This document shows, in pieces, positions 1 to 8,816 of a stretch of 54,710 bases of DNA; positions within the stretch are counted from its first letter, which is position 1, and every line of letters begins with the position of its first letter. The stretch is from a bacterium HR10 (GTDB lineage Bacteria > Acidobacteriota > Blastocatellia > HR10). A program made the translations under genes and the position numbers. Where the stretch lies: the NCBI GenBank assembly GCA_002923315.1, contig BEHM01000023.1, positions 1 to 54,710 on the forward strand. Direction: 5' to 3'. A model generated the notes under the pieces. It was not told where the DNA came from. It ran no database searches and was given only the letters and a program-made list of their open reading frames with translations.

Positions 1-1241
1 GACGTCCGGAAGGGGCAAGTTGTTACTTCTCCAGCACCTGTACCACAGTCAGCCGCCGATAACCCAGCACCACTATCAACAGGCAAACCGGTACCATCTA
101 GCGCATCCGGTTGAGATGTCCCACATGTTGGTCCAGCCGCCTCCGGACATGCGTCCGCATCACCATCTATATCACGCGGCCCATTGGACGCCCCCCACCA
201 ATTGTTCGTCGCATCCAAGTTCAGTGGGATCACCCCATTAGGCGTATACAACAACCCCACTTGAAGCGTTGGATTCCCGGTGATGTTATTCAACGTGATC
301 GTGGGAAAGGTCGTCGGGTTGCCAACCGAGAAGTCCACCTGAATCCCAATCTCATTGTTGTTAACCACGTTCCTTCGGAACACAACGCCTTCGTCGTCAT
401 CGTCCATCGCGAATCCAATACCTGTACCTGCAGCGAAGTTCCGGATCGTGTTGCGCTCAATCAGGACACCCTCAGTACCTCCCCCCGTGAGGTCAATTCC
501 GATTCCAATTCCATTTGTCGTCCCACCGCCATCTATCAGATTCCGCTGCACAGTGACAGTACTTCCCGCCGGAATGTCGGCAATAGTAATACCGCTCCCA
601 GTTCCACCTATGCCAGTGTTCGTGATCCTATTCCTGAGGAGAGAGGCATTAATCGCATTGGTTGCATCCCCATCCAGATCAATGCCCGGATCAAGCTGCC
701 CCGTGATCGTATTCTGCCAGAACCGGAACGGACCACCGGATTCGCCAACAGTTCGAATCGCCGTGAAGACAGACGTTGCTGTTTTCCCCACAAAAAGCAC
801 GCCTTGCACTGTAAGGGGGTTCCCACCACCAGTCCCCGTGGCGGCATCCGCAAGGACTCCGACACAACCGTTTGGCACGAGGATTTTCAACCCCAAGATG
901 ACCACTGTTCCTGCCCGGCTGCTCGCATCAATGACAGCCGTGGGGCATGTCAATGCTGATCCAGGATCCAACGTTCCTCGCAATCCCCGTCCGGCAACGA
1001 TCCGACCTTCGAAGCCTGTAAGGTCAGCCACTGCATTCGCTCCACTGAGTGTCCCGCTCACAAGGAGCGTATCACCGGGAGCTGCGTTGTTAACAGCCGT
1101 TTGTAGGTCTGGATAGGTCACCCGCAACCGCGGATTGAGCACGCGTCCGGTGACTTGCGTATAGACCAGGGCGGGCAAGATCAGAAGCCCGACCGTGCCC
1201 GCCGCCAGGATCATTCGCGCGATTCGCCGTCTGGTCATCAT
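1..1241 (-). CDS. Secreted parallel beta-helix repeat protein, 3' end beyond window
   Basis: Reading leftward from an ATG at 1241 gives an uninterrupted frame of 413 codons that runs off the left edge. The start follows a strong AGGAGG-type ribosome site and a good promoter at 1380-1408. Residues 1-29 look like a signal peptide (MMTRRR basic head, hydrophobic core, ending near VYTQ). The rest is rich in Gly, Asn, Thr and Ile, with the NNWWG motif and NxI-type turns usual in right-handed beta-helix (NosD/pectate-lyase-like) repeats, preceded by a PDLQTAVNNAAPGDTLLV segment typical of such proteins. The visible end (DGDADACPEAAG) may be the start of a linker. It is probably exported or surface-attached. 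The ligand or substrate cannot be told from sequence. The overlapping plus-strand frames are shadows. Confidence 0.85.
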   Translation of the reverse strand, partial: MMTRRRIARMILAAGTVGLLILPALVYTQVTGRVLNPRLRVTYPDLQTAVNNAAPGDTLLVSGTLSGANAVADLTGFEGRIVAGRGLRGTLDPGSALTCPTAVIDASSRAGTVVILGLKILVPNGCVGVLADAATGTGGGNPLTVQGVLFVGKTATSVFTAIRTVGESGGPFRFWQNTITGQLDPGIDLDGDATNAINASLLRNRITNTGIGGTGSGITIADIPAGSTVTVQRNLIDGGGTTNGIGIGIDLTGGGTEGVLIERNTIRNFAAGTGIGFAMDDDDEGVVFRRNVVNNNEIGIQVDFSVGNPTTFPTITLNNITGNPTLQVGLLYTPNGVIPLNLDATNNWWGASNGPRDIDGDADACPEAAGPTCGTSQPDALDGTGLPVDSGAGLSAADCGTGAGEVTTCPFRT

Positions 1242-1379
1242 CACACCCTCCTTTCCCGCCAAGATAAATTCTCTCACCCGATGCAGGATGAGGATTGCTC
1301 ATCCCCCTTCACGACGTCGAGAGGGCGAGATCGGCCTCTTCCTCCATCGTTCGTCCACCCGACGCCGCGATCGGCGCCT

Positions 1380-1408
1380 AGAATAGCAAAAACCTGCGGT
1401 GATGTCAA
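1380..1408 (-). promoter_or_regulatory. Sigma70-type promoter of the beta-helix gene
   Basis: Read on the minus strand: TTGACA (1408-1403), 17-bp spacer, TATTCT (1385-1380). Transcription would start near 1373, leaving a leader of about 130 nt before the ATG at 1241. Confidence 0.7.
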
Positions 1409-1499
1409 GAAAAACTTCCCTGTACGCGATTCCCCAATATCACCGACACGAACAGGCGGGCGAATCCGCCCGGCACGTCCGCGCGGGCGACCGAACATA

Positions 1500-1915
1500 G
1501 CCCCGGGCGAGCCGCAGGCGAGGCCATTCGAGAGATCGCCATTCCGCATCAAGCCCGCGGAGCGGGCGTCCGAGTATAGCCTAGGGTGAGCCGCAGGCGA
1601 GCCCTAGGACAGCGGCAGCATGATCATCCCCAAGCCCCCGAAGGGGGCGATCCATCCGCGCGGTCACATGCCGCGTTCGTGCGGACGATGTGACGTTCCG
1701 CCTCCGTATGGGCCGCCCGCATGCGCGGGCTTGGAAATTTGGCTGGGGCCTCCTCTTCCCTAGGGCTCGCTTCGCTCGCCCTAGGCTATATTCGGTCGCC
1801 CGCTTCGCGGGCTCGCCTGTGGAATGGGGTTGGGCTCACCACGTGGGCTCGCTACGCTCGCCCTAGGCTAAACTCGGTCGCCCCCTTCGGGGGCTTACAT
1901 GCGGAAGGAGGTTGA
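1500..1915 (-). repeat. Composite palindromic repeat element, copy A (inverted)
   Basis: Made of hairpin units of the form AGCCCGCGAAGCGGGC and CCTAGGGC...GCCCTAGG, plus a 74-bp core at 1645-1718. It aligns with copy B (about 5905-6435) in the opposite orientation at roughly nine bases in ten by eye over more than 350 bp. The two copies therefore form a long inverted repeat around the TonB receptor gene at 2040-5888. No credible protein is encoded here. The stretch 1242-1499 carries only the leader and promoter of the beta-helix gene. Between 1916 and 1977 there is a further decayed unit. Confidence 0.85.
1645..1718 (-). repeat. Conserved 74-bp core of repeat copy A
   Basis: Right arm ATGGGCCGCCC at 1708-1718 and a decayed left arm GGGCGATCCAT at 1645-1655 enclose 52 nt, the same spacing as in the other three copies. 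The interior matches the others when read on the minus strand. The left arm has two substitutions, making this the most decayed core. Confidence 0.75.
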
Positions 1916-1977
1916 TCTCATGATGTTCGCTGCGCTCGTCCTGGGCCGAACTCGAACGCCCGCGCGCGAACATGGGC

Positions 1978-2006
1978 TTGATCCCGCAGGGGAGCACGTC
2001 TACACT
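1978..2006 (+). promoter_or_regulatory. Probable promoter of the first TonB receptor gene
   Basis: TTGATC (1978-1983), 17-bp spacer, TACACT (2001-2006), 34 bp before the ATG at 2040. It lies inside the segment bounded by the inverted repeat copies, so inversion of that segment would keep promoter and gene together. Confidence 0.55.
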
Positions 2007-2039
2007 TAGCCCGAACATTGAGCAAACCGGAGGACGGCG

Positions 2040-5000
2040 ATGAGGAGACTCCTTGTCGGACCGTTGTGGCTTGTGACCCTCTCGACCCTCTGGGCCGCTC
2101 AGGTGAATGTGGGGCGGCTGTCGGGGCTGGTCACGGATACGCAAGGGAGCGTCATTGTGGGCGCGACGGTCACGGCCACGCGCGCTCATGCCGAGCCGAT
2201 CGTGACAGAGACCAACGAGGCCGGGCGCTACACGTTCCCCAGCCTGATCCCCGGCCGCTACACGCTCACGGTCGAAGCGCCGGGCTTCAAGCGGGTGAGC
2301 CTGAGCGACGTGCTCATTGAGGTCGGCAGCACGGTCACGCGGGACGTGGTGCTGGAGCCGGGGGCGATCACCGAAGAGGTCACGGTCACCGCGACCGGTC
2401 AACCCGTGGTGGAGATCGGGAAAGGTCCGTCGCTGGGCGATGTCGTGGACGCGCGTCGGATTCTCGATCTCCCCTTGAATGGGCGGAATCCGCTCGATCT
2501 CATTCAACTTCAGGCGGGCGTGGTCGGCAGCAACGTCTCCGGGACGCGCACGACCTCGAACAACATTCGCGTGGATGGGATTCAGGCGCAGGACAATTTC
2601 ATCCAGGAGCCGATCAACGTGGCCATGATCCCCCTCTCGGTGGATGATGTCGCCGAATTTCGGGTGACGACCTCGCCGGTGGACGTCGAATATGGGCGCG
2701 GGGCGGGCGCTCAGGTGGATGTGGTCACCCCTTCGGGGACGAACGAGCTGCATGGCAGCCTCTTCGAATTCCATCGCAACACGGTGCTGAACGCCAACAG
2801 CTTCTTCAACAACGCCATTCCGCGGCGCGCCGATGGGACGGAGGTGGCGCCGCGCGATGTCCTGTTGCGCCATCAGTTCGGCTTTCGCGTGAGCGGCCCG
2901 ATTCGCCGCCATCGCACCTTCTTCTTCGGCGCGTATGAGGGGCTGCGGGAGAGCACCGGGCAGACGGTGACGCGCGTGGTGTTGACCGAACCGGCGCGGC
3001 GCGGACTCTTCCGCTATTTCCCGAACGTCCCCAATGGGAATGCGGCCAGCGCCAATCCCACTGTGGACTTTCAGGGGAATCCGCGGCCGCCGGCCGGTCT
3101 GACGCTGGCCGATCTGCGCGTGCTCGATCTCTTCACCCTGGATGCACGGCGCGCGCAGCCGGATCAGACGGGCGTGATCCGCCGATTGCTGGACGCCATC
3201 CCTTTGCCCAATGACTTCACCGTGGGGGATGGGTTGAACACGGCCGGCTACACCTTCTTCGCGCCGATTCGCACGGTCTCCGATCAATTCACCCTTCGCC
3301 TGGACCACGCGTTCACGGATCGGCACCGGCTCTACGGCGTCTATCGCTTCCAGGACTTCGCCATTCGCGGCATGATCGCACCGGGCGAAGGGCTGCAAAC
3401 CTTCCCCGGATTCGGCGTGGGGGGACAGATGTTCCGCGCGCAGAGCTTCTCGGGCACGCTGGTCTCGACCTTCACGCCGACGCTCACCAATGAATTCCGC
3501 GCGGGCTTTCAGCGCACCCCCGTTCGCTTCGTGCCGCCGGAGGAGGGGGGATTGGCCGCCGTGGGGGCGCGCTTGCCGACGCTGCAGGGCATTCCCGTCT
3601 TCCTCGCCTTCGGATCCTTCAGCAATCCGATGGAGACCTTCGAGCTGCAGCGGCGCGTCACGCCGGTCTATCAATACGGGGACACTGTGACCTGGATTCG
3701 CGGCCGGCACGAATTTCGTGGCGGCGTCGAGGTGCGCTTCATCCAGGCCAATTCGCTCGATACGGCGGGGGTGCGCCCGGTCGTGAGTCTGGGAGAAGCT
3801 CCGGCCAGTCAGGTCCCCCTGCCGCGCGAGGTGAATCCGAACAACGCGGCGCTGGCACGCGCCATCCTCTACGACCTCACGGGTTCGATCGCGCGTCTGG
3901 AGCAGACGTATCGCACGCCCGATGGGCGCGTGCTCATTCCCTTTCAATCGGAGAACTTCGGATTCCGTCATCGGCAGGTGAATCTCTTCTTCGGCGATTC
4001 CTGGCGGCTGCGGCGCACGCTGACGCTCATCTACGGGGTGCGGTACGAATACAACACCGTGCCGTTCGAGGTGAACGGGCTGCTCGTGCAACCGACGCTC
4101 GGGCCCGGACGTACGCGCTTTGAGGCCGCGCTCGGCATCTCCCGTCGCACGGGCACGTGGGCCGATCTCTTTCAGCCGACGGCGCCGGTGACCGATCCGC
4201 GGGCGATCGGCCCGGTCGGGTTCGAGCTGGTGGGGCCGGGACGTCCGAATCCACTCTTTCGCGATGATCGCAACAACGTGGCGCCTGCTGTGGGATTGGC
4301 CTGGAGTCCGCGCCCGCGGCTGTGGGGGCTGCGCCATCTGCTGGGGCGCGAGGACCAGAGCGTGCTGCGCGGGGGCTATTACATCGGGTACGAGGCCTTC
4401 CCCCTGGTGCTCTTCGCCCAGTTCAGTCGGTTCAATCCCGGCCTCTCGACTTCGGCATTTCTCGTGCCTGCGGCGACGGCCACCGCCGTCAGCCGACTGG
4501 ACAATCCGATGGGGATCACCTTGCCCATCCCTCTGGCCGATACGCGCGCGCTGCAGCCGCCGGATTTCCAGCGGCGCGACAGCGGCTTCTTCATTGATGA
4601 GCGCCTGCGCTCGCCCTATGTGCAGACGTGGAACCTCTCCTGGCAGCGCGAATTGGATCGCGACACGGTCCTGGAGCTTCGCTATGTCGGCACCAAAGGG
4701 ACCAAGCTCGTGCGCACGGCCAATCTCAACGAGATCAACATCATCGAGAACGGGCTGCGCGACGATTTCACGCTCTTGCGCGAGGAGCTGCTGCGCAGCG
4801 GCGATCCCCTGGGCTTCACCCCCACGCGCTTCCCCAATCCGAATGGTCCGCTGGCGCGGATCTTCCGCACCCCGGGGCGATTTCTCAATATCTTCGGCGC
4901 GCGAACTGATCTGCTGCTGGGGAACTACGTCCTCATCGCCTTCAACATAGACCGCCAGGTCTTCCAGGGCGCGCAAGGCGGATGGTTGGCCCTGGCCGGC

Positions 5001-5888
5001 CTGCCCGTGAACTTCATCAGTGCCAATCCGCAATTCGCCAGCGTCCTTTACCTGTCGAACTTCTCCAACTCGACGTATCACGCGGCACAGATCGAGGTGC
5101 GACGCCGCTTCGCGCGCGGCTTGCAGTTTCAGGCGAACTACACCTTCAGTCGCGCTCTCGGCGATGGCACCGACGATGGCATGGATCAATTCGCCTTCTC
5201 CTCGAACTTCCGCACAAATCGAAATCGGCGGATCGAGAAGCGGCGTTTGGTCTTCGATCGGGAGCACGTGCTCAAAGTGAATGCCATTTATGAGCTGCCC
5301 ATCGGTCCGGGGCGACGGTTCCTGAGCCGCTCGCGGGGATGGGTGGGTCGCGTGCTCGAAGGATGGCAAGTGGCCGGCATCTTCCTCGTCTATTCGGGAG
5401 CGCCGCGCACGTTCAGTGCCGGGCGGTTCACGCTCTTTGGCGCCGGTGGGCTCAACGTCGTGCCTCCCAATCCCGCTCCCGGGTTCAACATCCGGAACTT
5501 CTCCGGCACGGTCACGCGCTTGCCCGACGGCGTCACGTTCCTGCCTGGAGTGACCAATCCCTTCCAGGATCCCTTCGGGTTCAATCGCATGGTGGTGGAT
5601 CGAGACGGTCGGCCCATCCTGCTGACCCCTGAGCCGGGAACGGCGGGCACGCTCGGCGCCGGGACGTTCACCGATCCCGGCCAGGTGTATTTCGACGGCA
5701 GCCTGCTCAAACGCACGCGCGTGGCCGAACGCTGGATCGTCGAATTTCGGGCCGAGTTCTTCAACCTCTTCAACAACGTGAACTTCGGTGGGCCAAATCT
5801 CAATATCCAATCGCCGAGCTTCGGACGCATCAGCGAGCAGGTGAATTCGCCGCGCGTCATTCAGTTCGCCCTTCGCGTGAGTTTTTAA
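2040..5888 (+). CDS. TonB-dependent receptor, Oar-like, with carboxypeptidase-regulatory-like N-terminal domain
   Basis: 1282 residues. A signal peptide (about 1-20) is followed by a carboxypeptidase-regulatory-like beta-sandwich (about 24-105; typical GLVTDTQGSVIVGATV and GRYTFPSLIPGRYTLTV). A plug-like region follows with ILDLPLNGRNPLDLIQLQAGVV, as is usual in acidobacterial receptors. The remainder is a long beta-barrel ending in the aromatic residue of IQFALRVSF, the outer-membrane insertion signature. The start is fixed by GGAGG seven bases before the ATG. It should bind and import large or scarce nutrients across the outer membrane using TonB energy; the substrate is unknown. The gene stands alone and is flanked by inverted repeat elements on both sides. 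The 1403-codon antisense frame is a codon-bias shadow. Confidence 0.93.
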   Translation: MRRLLVGPLWLVTLSTLWAAQVNVGRLSGLVTDTQGSVIVGATVTATRAHAEPIVTETNEAGRYTFPSLIPGRYTLTVEAPGFKRVSLSDVLIEVGSTVTRDVVLEPGAITEEVTVTATGQPVVEIGKGPSLGDVVDARRILDLPLNGRNPLDLIQLQAGVVGSNVSGTRTTSNNIRVDGIQAQDNFIQEPINVAMIPLSVDDVAEFRVTTSPVDVEYGRGAGAQVDVVTPSGTNELHGSLFEFHRNTVLNANSFFNNAIPRRADGTEVAPRDVLLRHQFGFRVSGPIRRHRTFFFGAYEGLRESTGQTVTRVVLTEPARRGLFRYFPNVPNGNAASANPTVDFQGNPRPPAGLTLADLRVLDLFTLDARRAQPDQTGVIRRLLDAIPLPNDFTVGDGLNTAGYTFFAPIRTVSDQFTLRLDHAFTDRHRLYGVYRFQDFAIRGMIAPGEGLQTFPGFGVGGQMFRAQSFSGTLVSTFTPTLTNEFRAGFQRTPVRFVPPEEGGLAAVGARLPTLQGIPVFLAFGSFSNPMETFELQRRVTPVYQYGDTVTWIRGRHEFRGGVEVRFIQANSLDTAGVRPVVSLGEAPASQVPLPREVNPNNAALARAILYDLTGSIARLEQTYRTPDGRVLIPFQSENFGFRHRQVNLFFGDSWRLRRTLTLIYGVRYEYNTVPFEVNGLLVQPTLGPGRTRFEAALGISRRTGTWADLFQPTAPVTDPRAIGPVGFELVGPGRPNPLFRDDRNNVAPAVGLAWSPRPRLWGLRHLLGREDQSVLRGGYYIGYEAFPLVLFAQFSRFNPGLSTSAFLVPAATATAVSRLDNPMGITLPIPLADTRALQPPDFQRRDSGFFIDERLRSPYVQTWNLSWQRELDRDTVLELRYVGTKGTKLVRTANLNEINIIENGLRDDFTLLREELLRSGDPLGFTPTRFPNPNGPLARIFRTPGRFLNIFGARTDLLLGNYVLIAFNIDRQVFQGAQGGWLALAGLPVNFISANPQFASVLYLSNFSNSTYHAAQIEVRRRFARGLQFQANYTFSRALGDGTDDGMDQFAFSSNFRTNRNRRIEKRRLVFDREHVLKVNAIYELPIGPGRRFLSRSRGWVGRVLEGWQVAGIFLVYSGAPRTFSAGRFTLFGAGGLNVVPPNPAPGFNIRNFSGTVTRLPDGVTFLPGVTNPFQDPFGFNRMVVDRDGRPILLTPEPGTAGTLGAGTFTDPGQVYFDGSLLKRTRVAERWIVEFRAEFFNLFNNVNFGGPNLNIQSPSFGRISEQVNSPRVIQFALRVSF

Positions 5889-5904
5889 GCGATGCGGATT
5901 GAGC

Positions 5905-6435
5905 CCAACCCCGTTCGTGAGCCCGCGCGCGCGGACGACCGAGTTCGGCCTAGGGCGAGCGAAGCGAACCCACGTGGTGAGCCCAACCCTCTTCCGCATA
6001 TGAGCCCGCGAAGCGGGCGTTCGAATTCGGCCTAGGGCGAGCGAAGCGAGCCCACGTGGTGAGCCCAACCCCATTCCACAGGCGAGCCCGCGAAGCGGGC
6101 GACCGAATATAGCCTAGGGCGAGCGCAGCGAGCCCTAGGGAAGAGGAGGCCCCAACCAAATTTCCAAGCCCGCGCGAGCGGGCGGCCCATGCGGAGGCAG
6201 AACGTGATGTCGTCCACACGAACGCCGCGTGTGACCACACGAATGGGCCGCCCCCTTCGGGGGCTTGGGGATGATCATGCTGCCGCTGTCCTAGGGCTCG
6301 CCTGTGGCTCGCCCTAGGCTACACTCGGACGCCCGCTTCGCGGGCTTGATGCGGAATGGCGGCCTCTCGAATAGGCTCGCCTGCGGCTCGCCTCGGGCTA
6401 GACTCGCACGCCCGCGCGCGCGGGCTTCATGCAAA
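5905..6435 (+). repeat. Composite palindromic repeat element, copy B
   Basis: The region after the TonB receptor gene holds three tandem units of about 82 bp (for example the step from 5976 to 6058), each with a GCCCGCGAAGCGGGC palindrome and a CCTAGGGC...GCCCTAGG palindrome. Then comes the 74-bp core at 6180-6253, a GCCCCCTTCGGGGGC hairpin with a TTCG loop, and two more units. It is the inverted partner of copy A and is in the same orientation as copies C and D. The stop-proximal palindromes could also terminate transcription of the receptor gene and of the convergent S41 protease gene. Confidence 0.88.
6180..6253 (+). repeat. Conserved 74-bp core of repeat copy B (perfect 11-bp arms)
   Basis: GGGCGGCCCAT at 6180-6190 and its exact inverse ATGGGCCGCCC at 6243-6253 enclose 52 nt. 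The interior shares GGAGGCAGA and an ACGAACG block with the other cores. As RNA it would form a GC-rich stem closing a structured loop; as DNA, a cruciform. Confidence 0.85.
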
Positions 6436-6502
6436 GGGGGGATGTCATGGCGGCTCGCCACGGGTGAGGTTCGGGCACCGGCTCGCGCAGACTGCCTCCG
6501 GG

Positions 6503-8101
6503 TCACTTCTTCGCCATCCTCTGCCGGTAACTCTCGGCCAATTCCACGGCCTTGGGCATTGCCTCGATGGCCTTGAGCAATTGGACGTCCATATCATTGA
6601 GGACCTGAGCCGCGGTCTCGATCCCGTAGGCGGCCGTGACGACCTCGTAGCGGATATATTGCCGCACGAATTCGCGGTTCTCGTCCACCAGCTTCGCGCT
6701 CATGCGGAACTCACTCTTATGCTCCTGCAGGTATCGCTTGAAGGCGTCCAGAACGTCGTCGGTGATCCGGTATTCGTCGGGCTTCAAGACGTGGCGGAAC
6801 GTGATGCCGGGCACGCGATACCGTTCCAATCCCGGGATGAGCCCGGCGACCAGCTCGCGGGCGAAGGCGAAGATGGGTCCAAGGAGGGCGGATTGTTCGC
6901 GCGTCAATTGGGTGGCGGGGACGACGATGTCAGGAGTGATCCCACCGCCGCCGTAAACCTCGCGTCCCATGTCGGTGCGAAAGCCCGGTCCCTGCGGCTG
7001 AGCCGGCGTCTCGGCCTCTCGACGTTGCGCGTAGTAACTGTACGGCGACAAGCCCATATAGCGGCGCTGGATGAACCGTCCACTCGGCAGCAGGTATTTG
7101 GCCGTGCTGAGCGTCAGTCCCGTTCCGAAGGGCAAGGGGATGATCGTTTGCACCAGCGCCTTCCCGAACGTCGGCTCGCCCACGATCAGTCCCCGATCAT
7201 GCTCCTGGATCGCGCCGGCGACGATCTCCGAGGCCGAGGCGGTCGCCCGATTCACCAGGATCACCAGTGGCATGAGGTTCGGAGTGCCGTTCTGCGCGTA
7301 GTACTGGCGTTCGGCCTGACGACGTCCCGCTCGGCTCTTCTGCGTGAGGATCAACTGGCCAGCAGCCAGGAACCGATCGGCCACGCGCACGGCTTGTTCG
7401 AGGAAGCCTCCGGGATTGTTGCGCAAGTCGAGGATCACTCGGGTCGCCCCCTGCGCCTGCAGCTCGGCCAACACGTTCTGCAGCTCCTCATCGGTCGTCG
7501 TATTGAATCCACGGGAGAGGGCGATGTATCCGATCCCCGGGCGGATCAGGTAGCCGTTGACGATGCTCGGCAGCGGAATGGCATCCCGAACGATACGCAC
7601 CGTGCGCGGCTCTTTCTCCCCGGCGCGCAGGATTTGTACCTCGACGGTCGTGCCGCGCGGTCCGCGCAAGCGCTCGGAGACTTGGGCCGAAGGCCAACCC
7701 TCGGTGGATTCCCCATTGATGGCCACGATCTGATCCCCATAGCGCAATCCGGCGCGATGCGCCGGCGTGTTCTCGAACGGCGCCAAGATGTAGACCTTGC
7801 CATTGCGCGCGCCGATGGTCGCCCCGATGCCGTAGTATTGGCTCGTCTGCTCAATGCGGAATCGGGCGAATTCCCGCTTGTCGTAGAAGTTCGAATGCGG
7901 ATCGAGGGTGTGCAGCATCCCGAGGATCGCCGCCTTCACCACGCTCTCATAGTCGAGCTTCTCGACGTAGTTCTCGTCAATGATCGTGAGCGCTTCGGCG
8001 AAATCGGCCAGGATCGTTTGCTCATCCGGCGAGCGCTCCGCCCGCCGAATCGGCGCAAGCGGCAGAAGCAAGACAAGGGCGAAGACGATCGTTCGTCTCA
8101 C
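6503..8101 (-). CDS. S41 family C-terminal processing peptidase
   Basis: 532 residues from a GTG at 8101, preceded by GAGGGA. A longer in-frame start at 8224 would lie in repeat DNA and lacks a signal sequence. From the GTG the protein opens with a hydrophobic export signal (RRTIVFALVLLLPLAP). Order: N-terminal helical part (about 25-90), PDZ domain (about 92-175), S41 core (about 185-390), and a C-terminal extension. The catalytic serine is S291 in ATASASEIV and the general-base lysine is K314 in TFGKALVQ, as in CtpA/Prc. It should cleave proteins in the periplasm, recognising C-terminal tails through the PDZ domain. It is a single gene between repeat copies B and C. Its specific substrates cannot be inferred. 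Confidence 0.93.
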   Translation of the reverse strand: MRRTIVFALVLLLPLAPIRRAERSPDEQTILADFAEALTIIDENYVEKLDYESVVKAAILGMLHTLDPHSNFYDKREFARFRIEQTSQYYGIGATIGARNGKVYILAPFENTPAHRAGLRYGDQIVAINGESTEGWPSAQVSERLRGPRGTTVEVQILRAGEKEPRTVRIVRDAIPLPSIVNGYLIRPGIGYIALSRGFNTTTDEELQNVLAELQAQGATRVILDLRNNPGGFLEQAVRVADRFLAAGQLILTQKSRAGRRQAERQYYAQNGTPNLMPLVILVNRATASASEIVAGAIQEHDRGLIVGEPTFGKALVQTIIPLPFGTGLTLSTAKYLLPSGRFIQRRYMGLSPYSYYAQRREAETPAQPQGPGFRTDMGREVYGGGGITPDIVVPATQLTREQSALLGPIFAFARELVAGLIPGLERYRVPGITFRHVLKPDEYRITDDVLDAFKRYLQEHKSEFRMSAKLVDENREFVRQYIRYEVVTAAYGIETAAQVLNDMDVQLLKAIEAMPKAVELAESYRQRMAKK

Positions 8102-8224
8102 CGTGCGTTCTCCCTCAGCGAATCTCGCACCACGGCGAAAGCGTAGCACATTCCCCGTGATCTCGTACAGGGTCGACAGACGCAGGACGTCACATCTCAG
8201 GCCCGCGCGAGCCGGCGACCCCAC

Positions 8225-8630
8225 ATGGTGAGCCCGCGAAGCGGGCGACCGAAATTAGCCCGGGGCGAGCGTAGCGAGCCCTAGGGGAGGAGGCCCCCAA
8301 ATCCCACCCCAAGCCCGCGCACGCGGGCGGCCCATGCGGTTGCAGACCATGACGCCGTTTGCACAAACACCGCGTGTGCCCATACCGATGGGCCGCCCCC
8401 TTCGGGTCCTAGGGCTCGCCTGCGGCTCGCCCTAGGCTGCATTCGGACGCCTGCTTCGCAGGCTTAATGCGGAATGGTGGTCTTCGGATGATCTCGCCTT
8501 CGGCTCGCCCCGGGCGACATTCGCACGCCCGCTCCGCGGGCTTGGTGCGGAATAGTCGCCTCTCGAATGACATCGCCTCCGGCTCGCCCCGGGCTACGTT
8601 CGGACGCCTGTTTCGCAGGCTTGATGCGGA
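8225..8630 (+). repeat. Composite palindromic repeat element, copy C
   Basis: Same order as copy B: GCCCGCGAAGCGGGC unit, AGGAGGCCCCC block, 74-bp core at 8325-8398, then CCTAGGGC palindromes and CCGCTCCGCGGGC-type units. It begins just upstream of the S41 gene and ends about 40 bp before the tRNA-Arg gene. No protein-coding frame here is convincing. Confidence 0.85.
8325..8398 (+). repeat. Conserved 74-bp core of repeat copy C (perfect 11-bp arms)
   Basis: GGGCGGCCCAT at 8325-8335 and ATGGGCCGCCC at 8388-8398 enclose exactly 52 nt. The interior has diverged from copy B at several positions while both arms remain identical, the pattern expected if arm pairing is maintained. Confidence 0.85.
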
Positions 8631-8672
8631 GAGGTGCGGGCACTCGGCGAGTGCCGAGGGGGGAATGAATCG

Positions 8673-8749
8673 TGGTGCACCCGGCAGGACTTGAACCTGC
8701 GACCTTCGGATTCGTAGTCCGACGCTCTATCCAACTGAGCTACGGGTGC
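8673..8749 (-). tRNA. tRNA-Arg (anticodon ACG), CCA encoded
   Basis: The minus strand folds as a full cloverleaf: acceptor GCACCCG/CGGGTGC, D arm GCTC/GAGC with AGTTGGATA loop, anticodon arm TCGGA/TCCGA with loop CTACGAA (anticodon ACG), T arm GCAGG/CCTGC with TTCAAGT loop, discriminator A and an encoded CCA at 8675-8673. ACG in bacteria is normally deaminated to ICG to read CGU, CGC and CGA. The gene sits between repeat copies C and D. Confidence 0.95.
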
Positions 8750-8816
8750 ACCCCAAGCACCCGTGCGCAAGGATAGCATGCTTTCGCCGCTCTGTCCAGC
8801 AGCCCCCCATCTCCAA

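Noticed and set aside
111..1116. Overlapping plus-strand frames at the left edge
   Set aside because: The minus strand gives a signal peptide and beta-helix sequence with promoter and ribosome site; the plus frames are low-complexity shadows.
1863..6074. A 1403-codon open frame antisense to the first TonB receptor
   Set aside because: It follows the codon bias of the real gene, runs through repeat DNA at both ends, is rich in Arg, His and Glu, and has no recognisable domain.
8102..8224. Longer N-terminus for the S41 peptidase
   Set aside because: Starts in repeat DNA and would place the signal peptide 41 residues inside the protein.
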